Shown here: positions 52,064 to 60,712 of the stretch, in pieces
Position numbering within the stretch: the stretch's first letter is position 1
Layout: every line of letters begins with the position of its first letter
Assembly: GCF_014857905.1 (NCBI RefSeq)
Contig: NZ_JACYXE010000002.1
Location: 186,001 to 250,000, forward strand
Origin: Agilicoccus flavus
Lineage (GTDB): Bacteria > Actinomycetota > Actinomycetes > Actinomycetales > Dermatophilaceae
Direction of reading: 5' to 3'
DNA: 64,000 nucleotides
Notes under the pieces: model-generated
What the model was told of the DNA's origin: nothing
Database searches by the model: none
Seen by the model: the letters and a program-made list of their open reading frames with translations, nothing else
Translations under genes and position numbers: made by a program

Positions 52064-53532
52064 TCACCCCCGCGTCACCGCGGCCTCCTCGCGCCGGCGC
52101 GCGACGGCCGCCCACACGGGCGCGTTGGTGATGCCGACGGTCTCGGGATCGAAGACCGGGTCCTGACCGGCGCGGCGCTGTCGTTCATAGTCCTTGAACA
52201 CCGCCACCGCCTTCGGGGCGAGGAAGACGAGGGCGATGAGGTTGATCCACGTGTAGAGCCCGATGCCGATATCGGCCAGGGCCCACGCGAACTCCGAGGA
52301 CCGGAAGGAGCCGAGGAGGATCGAGGCGGCGAGGACGAGCTGGAAGACCGTGTTGATCGCCCGGCCCCGCCGGTGGGTGCGCAGCAGGTAGGCGATGTTC
52401 GTGTCGGCGTAGAAGCCGAACGAGAGCAGGGTCGTGAAGGCGAAGAAGAACATCGCGACCGCGATGAAGCCGGAGCCGAGGCCGGGGAACACGCTGTCGA
52501 TCGCCGTCTGCGTGTACGCCGGTCCCGCCTCGAGACCGGGGAGGTACTCGACGATCATCGACCCGTCCGGGCCCGCCACGTTGTAGCTGTTCGTCGACAG
52601 GATCATCAACCCGGTGACGGTGCAGACGAACAGGGTGTCGACGTACACCGAGAAGCCCTGGGCCAGGCCCTGCTTGACGGGGTGGGACACCTCGGCCGCG
52701 GCCGAGGCCTGCGCGCCGGAGCCGGTGCCCGCCTCGGAGGAGTAGATCGCCCGCCGGACGCCCCACATGATGACCGCGCCGAGCATGCCGCCGAACATTG
52801 CCTCGCCCCCGAAGGCGCTGCGGAAGATGAGTCCGAACATGGCCGGCACGGCGTCGGAGTTGAGCACGAGCATGACGACGCCGAGCAGGACGTAGGCGGC
52901 CGCCATGATCGGGACGACGAGCCCGCAGACCTTCCCGATCCGCTTCATGCCACCGAGCGCGACCGCGCAGAAGAGGAGCGCGACGACGAGACCGGTGATG
53001 CGGGGGTCGACGCCCCAGGCGTTGTCGACGGACTCGGCGATGTTGTACGCCTGGATCGAGGGCCCGGTGATCGTGCAGGCGAAGACCGTCGCGAGCGCGT
53101 AGAGGGCGGCCAGCCACTTCAGGCCCAGGCCCTTCTCGATGTAGTAGGCGGGGCCGCCGCGGTACTCGCCGTTGACCTCCTGCTTCCACACCTGCGCGAG
53201 GGAGGACTCGACGACGGCGACCGCGGAGCCGACGAACGCCGTCATCCACATCCAGAACATCGCGCCCGGCCCGCCGAAGTGGATGGCCGTCGCGACGCCG
53301 GCGATGTTGCCGACGCCGACGCGCCCGCCCAGCGCCATCGCGAACGACTGGAACGAGGACACCCCGCGGGTCGAGTCGCCCCCGCCGACAGATACCGCAG
53401 CATGTCGGGGATGCGTCTGATCTGGGGAAAGACGAGGCGCACGGTGAAGTACAGGCCCACCGCGAGCACCAGGTAGATCATCGGTGTGCTCCACAGCAGG
53501 TCCACGACGGTCGTGACGGTCTTGTCGAGCAT
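52064..53532 (-). pseudogene. Na+/alanine symporter (AgcS family), single-base frameshift
   Basis: The locus would encode a 489-residue AgcS/SSS-like sodium:amino acid symporter, but it is split. The start MLDKTVTTVVDLLW (ATG at 53532) and first membrane segment lead to RRIPDMLRYL, after which the frame is lost. The other frame continues with GGGDSTRGVSSFQSFAMALGGRVGVGNIAGVATA and runs to the stop with the other segments intact. One inserted base at about 53388 (giving LFGGGD) restores the family sequence exactly. Either a recent inactivating deletion or a sequencing error; the rest shows no decay. The strand is opposite to the ilv genes. Confidence 0.8.
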
Positions 53533-53808
53533 CGGCGTCCCCCTCGAGGGTCGGGGTGACCGGCCCGCCGCGACGCGGTTCGCGCCGGGCACAGGGGATC
53601 CGGTCGACAGGTGACCCACCCTGTCAGAACCGAGCGGCCCGTCGGCTCATCAGCGCCGCCCGGGAGTGTGCGCGATCGCCACCCGCACCCGCGCGTCCGG
53701 GGCGCCACTGCCTGTGGACGACGGCGGCCGCCCCCACCCGAGGGCGCCACGCCGGTCTTGCCGCCGCGAGGGCCGGCCCGGACACTGAGGGAGAGGAGGA
53801 CGCCCCTG
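53533..53808. other. upstream region of the symporter gene, no gene recognised
   Basis: About 275 bp, GC-rich with patchy lower-GC parts. Candidate promoters could not be told with confidence. Open frames in several phases here lack coding signature. Confidence 0.35.
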
Positions 53809-54006
53809 ATGAGTGCCGTCGAGCAGGACGAGATCACCGCCACGACCGAGCCGATGCCGACGCTGATCGACCATCGACGTCACGGTCGCGGATCTCGTGC
53901 CCTGAGGGCGTTCACTCCACGAGATTTGTGTCTCGCCAGATGGACAGGGTCTCGGAGCTCCTCCGCGGGCGCGCCTAATCTGATACGGCGGCTCAGGCGT
54001 CGGTGA
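53809..54006 (+). CDS. possible small protein, 65 residues
   Basis: Not recognised. A very good GAGAGGAGGA ribosome site lies 8 nt before the ATG. Residues 1-22 are acidic ([19 protein letters not shown]); the rest is Arg/Ser-rich, with codons that look less like coding. The true product may be shorter, or a frameshifted remnant. Nothing similar is nearby. Confidence 0.4.
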   Translation: MSAVEQDEITATTEPMPTLIDHRRHGRGSRALRAFTPRDLCLARWTGSRSSSAGAPNLIRRLRRR

Positions 54007-54156
54007 CCACCGGCCCGCCGCGACGGACCGGTCGCCCGGCCCCGGAGATCCCGAGGGCGCCGAGCATCCTCCGCCTCATCGGCGGCGCCCGGTCCACCGG
54101 ACGAGGACACGAGCCTGGGCGCCGTCGCGCCGGGGTGGGGGAGGAATGGGATCGAC

Positions 54157-54231
54157 ATGACCGAAGAGCAGAAGGACGCGCGCCGCGCCCTGCAGGAGTC
54201 GATGGACCTGCGGGACCAGGGCCACAGCTGA
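54157..54231 (+). CDS. possible small protein, 24 residues
   Basis: ATG preceded by GGGGGAGGAATGGG, encoding a charged helical peptide that opens [16 protein letters not shown] and stops 22 bp before a perfect terminator hairpin. It could be a small gene of its own or a leader before leuB, although it has only two Leu codons. No family recognised. Confidence 0.4.
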   Translation: MTEEQKDARRALQESMDLRDQGHS

Positions 54232-54253
54232 CCCCGCGTCACCGACGTGGGCG

Positions 54254-54282
54254 GGCCGGCCACCCCGATGGGGGTGGCCGGC
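54254..54282 (+). terminator. hairpin between the small ORFs and leuB
   Basis: GGCCGGCCACCCC / GGGGTGGCCGGCC, perfect 13 bp with a 3-nt loop. It isolates leuB from upstream transcription. Confidence 0.6.
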
Positions 54283-54329
54283 CTTCGCGTGTGACGAGCC
54301 GTTCCACGACCTGGGATCCCGTGTCCGAC

Positions 54330-54350
54330 AGGCAAGACTTTGCCTACGAT
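54330..54350 (+). promoter_or_regulatory. leuB -10 box with overlapping dyad
   Basis: TACGAT (54345-54350) ends 6 nt before ATG 54357, giving a leaderless transcript. A dyad AGGCAA-GACT-TTGCCT (54330-54345) touches its upstream edge and could be a regulator site. Confidence 0.5.
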
Positions 54351-54356
54351 GCCGCC

Positions 54357-55421
54357 ATGTCGAACACGAGCGCCCGCCCCCTCGATCTGGCCGTCATCGC
54401 CGGAGACGGCATCGGTCCCGAGGTCGTGGAGCAGGGTCTCCGCGTGCTCGAGGCGGTCGTCGGCCGCGACGCCGTGACGACCACCGACTACGACCTCGGC
54501 GCCACGCGTTGGCACCGCACCGGCGAGGCGCTGCCCGAGGGCACCCTGGAGGAGCTGCGCCGCCACGACGCGATCCTCCTCGGCGCGGTCGGCGACCCGA
54601 GCGTGCCGAGCGGCGTCCTCGAGCGGCAGCTCCTGCTCACCATCCGGTTCGCGTTCGACCACTACGTCAATCTGCGCCCCTCCCGGCTGTACCCGGGCGT
54701 CGCGAGTCCGCTGGACGTCGCCCGCGTCGCGCCGGACGGCATCGACTTCGTCGTCGTCCGGGAGGGGACCGAGGGCCCGTACACCGGCAACGGGGGAGCG
54801 CTGCGCGTCGGAACGCCCGCGGAGGTCGCCACCGAGGTGAGCGTCAACACCCGGTTCGGCGTCGAGCGCGTCGTCCGCGACGCCTTCGCCCGCGCGCAGG
54901 CCCGCCCCCGCAAGCACCTCACGCTCGTGCACAAGCACAACGTGCTCTCCTACGCCGGGCACCTGTGGCGGCGCACCGTCGACGAGGTCGGCGCGGAGTT
55001 CCCCGACGTCGAGGTCGCCTACCAGCACATCGACGCCGTGATGATCTTCCTCACGACCGACCCCGGCCGGTTCGACGTCATCGTCACGGACAACCTCTTC
55101 GGCGACATCGTCACCGACCTCGCGGGCGCCGTCGTCGGCGGCATCGGCCTCGCGGCCAGCGGGAACATCAACCCCGACGGCACTTTCCCGAGCATGTTCG
55201 AGCCCGTGCACGGCTCGGCCCCCGACATCGCCGGGCAGGGCAAGGCCGACCCGACCGCGACGATCCTGTCCGTCGGCCTCATGCTCGAGCACCTCGGCCG
55301 CCCCGACGATGCCCGCCGCGTGCAGGAGGCCGTCGCCGCCGACCTCGCCGAGCGCGCGGCCACGACCGCCCCGCGCTCGACGAGCCAGATCGGCGACGCC
55401 GTCACCGCCCGCCTGGGCTGA
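54357..55421 (+). CDS. leuB: 3-isopropylmalate dehydrogenase
   Basis: NAD-dependent oxidative decarboxylation in leucine synthesis. 354 residues, actinobacterial type. [16 protein letters not shown] opens the fold. The substrate Arg residues are seen in [27 protein letters not shown]. The metal-binding Asp stretch is [35 protein letters not shown]. Single gene with its own promoter; ilvE lies 490 bp downstream beyond a small opposite-strand gene. Confidence 0.95.
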   Translation: MSNTSARPLDLAVIAGDGIGPEVVEQGLRVLEAVVGRDAVTTTDYDLGATRWHRTGEALPEGTLEELRRHDAILLGAVGDPSVPSGVLERQLLLTIRFAFDHYVNLRPSRLYPGVASPLDVARVAPDGIDFVVVREGTEGPYTGNGGALRVGTPAEVATEVSVNTRFGVERVVRDAFARAQARPRKHLTLVHKHNVLSYAGHLWRRTVDEVGAEFPDVEVAYQHIDAVMIFLTTDPGRFDVIVTDNLFGDIVTDLAGAVVGGIGLAASGNINPDGTFPSMFEPVHGSAPDIAGQGKADPTATILSVGLMLEHLGRPDDARRVQEAVAADLAERAATTAPRSTSQIGDAVTARLG

Positions 55422-55482
55422 TCGCAGGGCTCGCACACGGAAGACCCGCCGGACGCGATCCCGGTCACCGGAACGGTTGCCG

Positions 55483-55674
55483 TCAGCGGGTGGCGCCGTC
55501 GGCGTGGGAGAGGGCGGCGACGACCGCCCGGCGCCACGGCCCGTCCGTCGTGCCCGGGGCGCGACCGGCGGCCCCGCACCGGCACTCCCACGTCCAGCCC
55601 CCGCGCCGCCGCTGCACCCACGGGTGGTGCCATCTCGCCACTGCGCCGCCCGACCGTCGCACCGCGACCTGCAT
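55483..55674 (-). CDS. small conserved-looking protein, 63 residues
   Basis: Starts MQVAVRRSGGAVARWHHPWV and contains GGWTWECRCGAAG, a W-x-W-x-C-x-C pattern, ending WRRAVVAALSHADGATR. GGAGAG site 10 nt upstream of the ATG. The Trp/Cys pattern and Ala-rich helix suggest a real small protein, perhaps metal-binding; no named family recalled. Antisense within the leuB-ilvE gap. Confidence 0.55.
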   Translation of the reverse strand: MQVAVRRSGGAVARWHHPWVQRRRGGWTWECRCGAAGRAPGTTDGPWRRAVVAALSHADGATR

Positions 55675-55912
55675 GTCCGCCCACTCTCCGTCGCGCCGAT
55701 CCTGCCCTCGAGCCCCCGTGACTCCAGGCTGCGCCCGCCCTCGCCGCCCGGGCGTGAGCCACGCCGTCCGAAAGCCCCGGAAGGCGCGCCCGCCCGAGCG
55801 GTACCCTGCTCGGAAGACCGCCTCGAGCCCGCCGCGACCCGGCCGGCTCGGACGGACCGCCCCGCCGATCGGTCGCCGAGGAGTCGGCGACCAGTCAAGG
55901 AGTCGCAGCCCC

Positions 55913-57019
55913 ATGTCGACGCTTCAGTTCCCCGTCACCGCTCACCCCTCGCCGGCGACGGAGGACCGGCGCCGCGAGATCCTCGCGAACCCCGGGTTCG
56001 GCAAGCAGTTCACCGACCACATGGCGCTCGCGACGTGGACGGCCGAGGCGGGCTGGCACGACGGGAAGATCGCCCCCTACGGGCCGCTGAGCATCGACCC
56101 CGCTGCGGCGGTCCTGCACTACGCGCAGGAGGTCTTCGAGGGCCTCAAGGCGTTCCGCCACGAGGACGGCTCCGTCTGGGCCTTCCGCCCCGAGGCCAAC
56201 GCGCGGCGCATGAGCCGCAGCGCCCACCGCCTCGCCCTCCCCACGCTCTCGGAGGAGGACTTCATCTTCTCGGTCCGGGCACTCGTCGCGGAGGACGTCG
56301 AGTGGGTGCCGGACTACGGGACCGGCGAGACGAGCCTGTACCTGCGGCCCTTCATGTTCGCATCCGAGGCGTTCCTCGGCGTGCGGCCCGCGAACGAGAT
56401 CACGTACTGCGTCATCGCGTCCCCGGCCGGCGCGTACTTCGCGGGCGGCATGAAGCCCGTGTCGCTGTGGGTGTCCACCGACTACGCGCGCGCCGGCTCC
56501 GGCGGCACGGGCGCCGCCAAGTGCGGCGGCAACTACGCCTCCAGCCTCGCGGGGCAGCTCGAGGGCATCGGCCACGGCTGCGACCAGGCCGTCTTCCTCG
56601 ACTCCGAGACGCACACGTACATCGAGGAACTCGGCGGCATGAACCTGTTCCTCCTGTTCTCCGACGGCCGCCTCGTCACGCCGGAGCTGACGGGCTCGAT
56701 CCTCGAGGGCGTCACGCGCGACTCGATCCTCGAGCTCGCCAAGGACATGGGCCTGCAGCCCGAGGAGCGGCGCATCACCATCCAGGAATGGAAGGACGGC
56801 GCGGCCTCCGGCGAGCTCGCCGAGGTCTTCGCCTGCGGCACGGCCGCGGTCGTCACGCCCGTCGGACGACTCGTCTGGGAGGGCGGCGAGTGCACCGTCG
56901 GCGACCCGGACGTGAACGGCGGGGCCGGCGCCACGACCCTCGACATCCGTCGGCGACTGCTCGACATCCAGTACGGCCGCGCGGAGGACCCCCACGGCTG
57001 GATGACCCGACTCGTCTGA
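55913..57019 (+). CDS. ilvE: branched-chain amino acid aminotransferase
   Basis: PLP fold-type IV transaminase, 368 residues, doing the last step to valine, isoleucine and leucine. The catalytic lysine is in GTGAAKCGGNYASS, with the class IV signature EELGGMNLFLLFSDGRLVTPEL close behind. YAQEVFEGLKAFRHEDG and the LYLRPFMFASE motif are typical. CAAGGAG site 10 nt before ATG; the long open frame upstream is non-coding. Confidence 0.96.
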   Translation: MSTLQFPVTAHPSPATEDRRREILANPGFGKQFTDHMALATWTAEAGWHDGKIAPYGPLSIDPAAAVLHYAQEVFEGLKAFRHEDGSVWAFRPEANARRMSRSAHRLALPTLSEEDFIFSVRALVAEDVEWVPDYGTGETSLYLRPFMFASEAFLGVRPANEITYCVIASPAGAYFAGGMKPVSLWVSTDYARAGSGGTGAAKCGGNYASSLAGQLEGIGHGCDQAVFLDSETHTYIEELGGMNLFLLFSDGRLVTPELTGSILEGVTRDSILELAKDMGLQPEERRITIQEWKDGAASGELAEVFACGTAAVVTPVGRLVWEGGECTVGDPDVNGGAGATTLDIRRRLLDIQYGRAEDPHGWMTRLV

Positions 57020-57099
57020 CCCGCCGGTCCGGTGGTCGCGCTCGGCGCGGCTCTCCGGCCCGCACCGCTTTCGACCCACCCGAGCTGAGGACGACCGAC

Positions 57100-57639
57100 A
57101 TGAGTGACGACGCGATTCCCGAGCGCTGGCGCGAGGCCGCGCGGGCCAAGCTCGACCGGCACTGGCAGGCGGGCACGATCGACGCGGCCGACCACGAGGC
57201 GCGCACGACCGCCGTCCGCAACGCGGCGAGCGTCGCCGACCTCGAGGCTGCGGTGAGCGGGCTGCCGGCCCTGCCGGACCCGACCGCGGAGACCGACGAG
57301 CCCCGCCGCGACGAGGCCGGGATGCTCACCCTCGGGGACGACGGGTCCCCCGGTGACGCCCGGGGGAGCGGGGCGGGCGCGACCGCCGCGACGCCGCCCC
57401 CGACCCCCGATCCGGCCGCCCCGGCGTCGCGCGACGTCGAGCCGCAGGGCTCGGGCGGGCTGTTCCCGCTCACACCGGGTCAACGGCGCACCGTGCTCAT
57501 GGTCCTGCCGATGCTCGCGGTCCTGCTGTTCCTCGTGACGAAGCAGTGGTGGTGGTTCCTGCTCATCCCCATCGTCGGCATGCTGCTCGGCGGGGGCGGG
57601 CCCGGTCACGGCGACCGGGACTCCCGCCGGGGCGACTGA
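57100..57639 (+). CDS. DUF1707-like protein with C-terminal membrane hairpin
   Basis: 179 residues. Residues 1-55 follow the DUF1707/SHOCT-like pattern (RWREAARAKLDRHWQAGTID, DHEARTTAVRNAASVADLEAA). A Pro/Ala linker precedes two short hydrophobic segments (TVLMVLPMLAVLLFLVT, WWWFLLIPIVGMLLG). Function unknown; DUF1707 proteins are actinobacterial and often membrane bound. The next gene repeats the hydrophobic part. Confidence 0.75.
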   Translation: MSDDAIPERWREAARAKLDRHWQAGTIDAADHEARTTAVRNAASVADLEAAVSGLPALPDPTAETDEPRRDEAGMLTLGDDGSPGDARGSGAGATAATPPPTPDPAAPASRDVEPQGSGGLFPLTPGQRRTVLMVLPMLAVLLFLVTKQWWWFLLIPIVGMLLGGGGPGHGDRDSRRGD

Positions 57640-57641
57640 GC

Positions 57642-57809
57642 GTGGCGCGCGGGGGGCTCCCCGGCCTGTCGACCCGGGCCAGGAACACGCTCATGGGTCT
57701 CGCGCCCGTCCTGTGCGTCGTCCTGTTCTTCGCGACGCGGAGCTGGCTGTGGTTCCTGCTCCTGCCCGTGGTCGGGGTCGCGCTGTACGGCGCCCGCAAC
57801 GACGCCTGA
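57642..57809 (+). CDS. small membrane protein, 55 residues, paralogue of the preceding C-terminus
   Basis: GTG start 2 bp after the previous stop. STRARNTLMGLAPVLCVVLF and ATRSWLWFLLLPVVGVALYG line up with the C-terminal membrane segments of the preceding protein. Two hydrophobic segments with almost no loops. Likely co-translated and possibly a partner in the same membrane complex. Confidence 0.7.
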   Translation: MARGGLPGLSTRARNTLMGLAPVLCVVLFFATRSWLWFLLLPVVGVALYGARNDA

Positions 57810-57824
57810 GCCCGGCGAGCCCGC

Positions 57825-57866
57825 TTCTCGGGGCGAACGTGCGCCCCGGCGTGCGCGAGCCGAGAA
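57825..57866. terminator. two nested hairpins between convergent genes
   Basis: Outer TTCTCGG/CCGAGAA and inner GGGGCG-AACGTG-CGCCCC (57830-57847) in the 69-bp gap before the stop of the minus-strand gene. Either could end transcription from both sides. Confidence 0.45.
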
Positions 57867-57878
57867 CCCGCCTCGGAC

Positions 57879-58832
57879 TCAGCCTGCGAGGGCGTCGCAG
57901 GCGGCGATCAGGCGTTCGCGGACGAGGGCGCCGCGGTCGGCGAGGTCGCGTTGGGCGGCGACGTACTCGGCCCGGCCGGCGGGGGTCTCGATCCGGATCG
58001 GCTCGTACCCGAGGTCGTAGGGCGAGGCCCGCATGTCCACCTCGCGGGCGGCGAGCGCGAGCTCGAAGGCGTCGAGGACGAGCTCGGCGGGGATCCCCGG
58101 GGTGAGGGTGTGCGCGTGCTTGTAGAGATCCATCGTCGCGTGCATGCATCCCGGCTGCTCGAACGCCGCGCGGTCGCCCGGGCCCGGGGACAGGCGGTTG
58201 AGACCCCGCGCCGACGGGGTGAAGAACCGAAACGCGTCGAAGTGCGAGCAGCGCACGGGCAGCGACTCCGTCACCGCGTCCGTGCCCTCGGCACCCAGCC
58301 GCAGGGGGCGCGGGTGGCGCACCTCGTCGGGGTCGGTCCGGTGCACCATCGCCCACTCGTGCAACCCGAAACAGCCGAAGGCCGCCGGCCGGGCCGCGGT
58401 CGCCGCGAGCAGGGTCGCCACGTCCCGTAGGTGCCGCCCGCGCGCCGCCCGGAACGCCTCGACGTCGAGGCGCGTCGTGCCGTCTTCGCGGACGTAGAAG
58501 CGCTGGTCGCCCCGACCGTCGGGGTCCTCGCCCAGCAGCTCGACGCCCGGACCCGGGTGCCAGCGGCGCAACTGCCCCGGCCGGAACCGGTAGTACGTGA
58601 AGAGGAAGTCGACGACGGGGTGCTTCTCACCCCGGCTCGCCCGCTGCCGGTGGGCCGCGGTGAGGGAGTCGGCGCGCTCGGTGTGCGCCGCCTCCTGCGC
58701 CCGCCACACCTCGAACTCCCTGCGCTCACCCACGAGGATCCAGCCTACGGGCGCGCCGGTGGCCCGGACCGAGGCGGCCGGCGGCGTATCCTCGACCGCC
58801 GGGTCGAGGTCGGGAAAGGGGTTGGGTGTCAT
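57879..58832 (-). CDS. conserved actinobacterial protein (often annotated 3-methyladenine DNA glycosylase)
   Basis: 317 residues, soluble. Contains GEKHPVVDFLFTYYRFRPGQLRRWHPGPG and GCMHATMDLYKHAHTLTPGI, both characteristic of a conserved actinobacterial group. Databases label it 3-methyladenine DNA glycosylase, but I see no helix-hairpin-helix or Asp pattern to support this, so the function is best called unknown. Its ATG (58832) overlaps that of the divergent SGNH gene on the palindrome CATG. Confidence 0.8.
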   Translation of the reverse strand: MTPNPFPDLDPAVEDTPPAASVRATGAPVGWILVGERREFEVWRAQEAAHTERADSLTAAHRQRASRGEKHPVVDFLFTYYRFRPGQLRRWHPGPGVELLGEDPDGRGDQRFYVREDGTTRLDVEAFRAARGRHLRDVATLLAATAARPAAFGCFGLHEWAMVHRTDPDEVRHPRPLRLGAEGTDAVTESLPVRCSHFDAFRFFTPSARGLNRLSPGPGDRAAFEQPGCMHATMDLYKHAHTLTPGIPAELVLDAFELALAAREVDMRASPYDLGYEPIRIETPAGRAEYVAAQRDLADRGALVRERLIAACDALAG

Positions 58833-59856
58833 GGGTGTTCGTCACGCCGGTGGTCGTCACGTCGAGGCGGGGTCGGGGGTCGGGTCCGGAACGGGGCGCG
58901 CCTCGGGGTCGACCGGGCGACGACGCGTGCGTCGGGTCCTCGCCGTCGCCGCGGCGGCCTGCGTCGGGCTGGCCGGGGCCACTCCGGTCGCGTCCGCCGC
59001 CGCGGGTCTGCCGGCGGCGCCCGCCGCGAACGTGCCGGCGGCGCCCGGTGCGGCGACCCACCAGGCGGCGCCGCCGGCCGCCCGCCCCGCGGCTCCGGCG
59101 CCCGCGGCCCGGGTCCGGGCGACGCCGTATCTCGCGCTCGGTGACTCGCTCACCGCGGGCTACCAGCCGGTGCGCGGGGACGACCGGCGGGGCGGCTACG
59201 TCGGCGTCGTCCGCCGGGGCCTGGCCGGGCGCGGCACGCCCGTCACGTCGACGAACCTCGGGTGCACGGGCGAGACGACCGCGACGTTCACGCACGGCGG
59301 GCGGTGCGGGTACGCCCGCGGCAGCCAGCTCCGCCAGGCCGAGGCGTTCCTGCGCCGGCACCCCTCGACGAGCCTCGTCACGCTCTCGCTCGGCGCGAAC
59401 GACCTCAACGCCTGCCGGACCGGCACGCAGGTGCGTCTCCGGTGCGCGCTGTCCGCCGCGGACACGGCCGGGGATCGCCTCGACGCGGCCCTGACCCGCC
59501 TGCGCCGGGTCACTCCCCGTACCCGGATCGTCGTCCTCGAGTACTACAACCCCTACCTCGCGCTGCGCCTGAGCGAGCCGCGCCGCCGGGCGGCGTCGGT
59601 CAACTCGACCCTCGGGCAGAACCGCCTCAACGCCGAGATCCGGTCCGCGGCCGTGCGCCACGGGGCGAAGATCGCGCGGGTGTCGACGGCGTACCGGTCC
59701 TACGACCTGCGGTCGACCTCGATCCCGGGCCGGGGGCGGGCGCCGCGTAACGTGGCCACCATCTGCTCCTGGACGTGGATGTGTTCACGGGCGGACATCC
59801 ACCCCAACACCACGGGATACGGCGTCATCGGCCGCACCGTCCTCGCCCGCCTCTGA
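58831..59856 (+). CDS. secreted SGNH/GDSL hydrolase
   Basis: Exported esterase or lipase of 341 residues. A basic N-region (RRRVRRVLAVAAAACVGLAG) and hydrophobic core give a Sec signal; the start may be as late as V33 (58927). Block I is YLALGDSLTAGYQ (nucleophile Ser), block III SLGANDLNAC, and block V DIHPNTTGYGVIG with the catalytic Asp and His. Cysteines (LGCTGET, GGRCGY) suggest disulfides outside the cell. AAGGGG site 10 nt before ATG 58831. Confidence 0.87.
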   Translation: MGVRHAGGRHVEAGSGVGSGTGRASGSTGRRRVRRVLAVAAAACVGLAGATPVASAAAGLPAAPAANVPAAPGAATHQAAPPAARPAAPAPAARVRATPYLALGDSLTAGYQPVRGDDRRGGYVGVVRRGLAGRGTPVTSTNLGCTGETTATFTHGGRCGYARGSQLRQAEAFLRRHPSTSLVTLSLGANDLNACRTGTQVRLRCALSAADTAGDRLDAALTRLRRVTPRTRIVVLEYYNPYLALRLSEPRRRAASVNSTLGQNRLNAEIRSAAVRHGAKIARVSTAYRSYDLRSTSIPGRGRAPRNVATICSWTWMCSRADIHPNTTGYGVIGRTVLARL

Positions 59857-59899
59857 GCGGGCCGGACCGGAACGGACCGGTGCAGAAGAAGGGTGAACC

Positions 59900-60676
59900 A
59901 TGCGCATCGTCCGCTACACGATCGGCGACCAGCCCTCCTACGGGGTCGTCCAGGGCGACCCGGGCTCGGAGTGGATCGCGGCCGTCGCGGGCGACCCGCT
60001 GTACACGCAGGTCTCGGGCACGGGGGAACGGGTCGAGCTCGCCGACGTGCGCCTCCTCGCCCCGGTCATCCCGCGGAGCAAGGTCATCGGCATCGGCCGC
60101 AACTATGCGGCCCACGCCGCGGAGCTCGGCAACGACGTGCCGGAGCGCCCCCTCATGTTCCTCATCCCCAACACCGCCGTCATCGGCCCCGACGACCCGG
60201 TCGTCATCCCGTCGGTCGTCACCGAGGCCAGCTACGAGGGCGAGCTCGCCGTCGTCATCGGCCGCATGTGCAAGGACGTGCCGGTCGAGAAGGTCGACGA
60301 CGTCATCTTCGGCTACACGTGCGCGAACGACGTCACGGCGCGTGACCTGCAGCAGTCGGACAAGCAGTGGGCGCGCGCCAAGGGCTTCGACACGTTCTGC
60401 CCCCTCGGGCCGTGGATCGAGACCGACCTCGACCACCGCGACGTCCGGGTGCAGACCCGCCTCGACGGGCAGACCGTGCAGGACGGGTCGACCTCGCTGA
60501 TGATCTTCGACATCCCCACCCTCGTCGCGTACGTCTCGTCGGCGTTCACGCTGCTGCCCGGCGACGTCATCCTCACCGGCACCCCCGCGGGCGTCGGCCG
60601 GGTCGAGGACGGACAGAGCGTCGAGGTCGAGATCGACGGCATCGGCACCCTGCGCAACCCGTTCGTGCGTCGCTGA
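59900..60676 (+). CDS. fumarylacetoacetate hydrolase-family protein
   Basis: 258 residues with the FAH C-terminal domain: GIGRNYAAHAAELG, PLMFLIPNTAVIGPDDPVVIP, YEGELAVVIGR (metal-binding Glu residues), GYTCANDVTARDLQQSDKQW and GDVILTGTPAGVG. Members hydrolyse or decarboxylate acylpyruvates and related diketo acids (for example 2-hydroxyhepta-2,4-diene-1,7-dioate isomerase); the true substrate is not known. Good AGAAGAAGGG site. Lies 36 bp before gltX, which is a common actinobacterial arrangement. Confidence 0.88.
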   Translation: MRIVRYTIGDQPSYGVVQGDPGSEWIAAVAGDPLYTQVSGTGERVELADVRLLAPVIPRSKVIGIGRNYAAHAAELGNDVPERPLMFLIPNTAVIGPDDPVVIPSVVTEASYEGELAVVIGRMCKDVPVEKVDDVIFGYTCANDVTARDLQQSDKQWARAKGFDTFCPLGPWIETDLDHRDVRVQTRLDGQTVQDGSTSLMIFDIPTLVAYVSSAFTLLPGDVILTGTPAGVGRVEDGQSVEVEIDGIGTLRNPFVRR

Positions 60677-60712
60677 GCGGCCCTCGGTGGCCTCGGTAGG
60701 CTGGGCGGCATC

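Noticed and set aside
57879-58832. True 3-methyladenine DNA glycosylase
   Set aside because: The common database label is not supported by a visible glycosylase motif, so the gene is called unknown.
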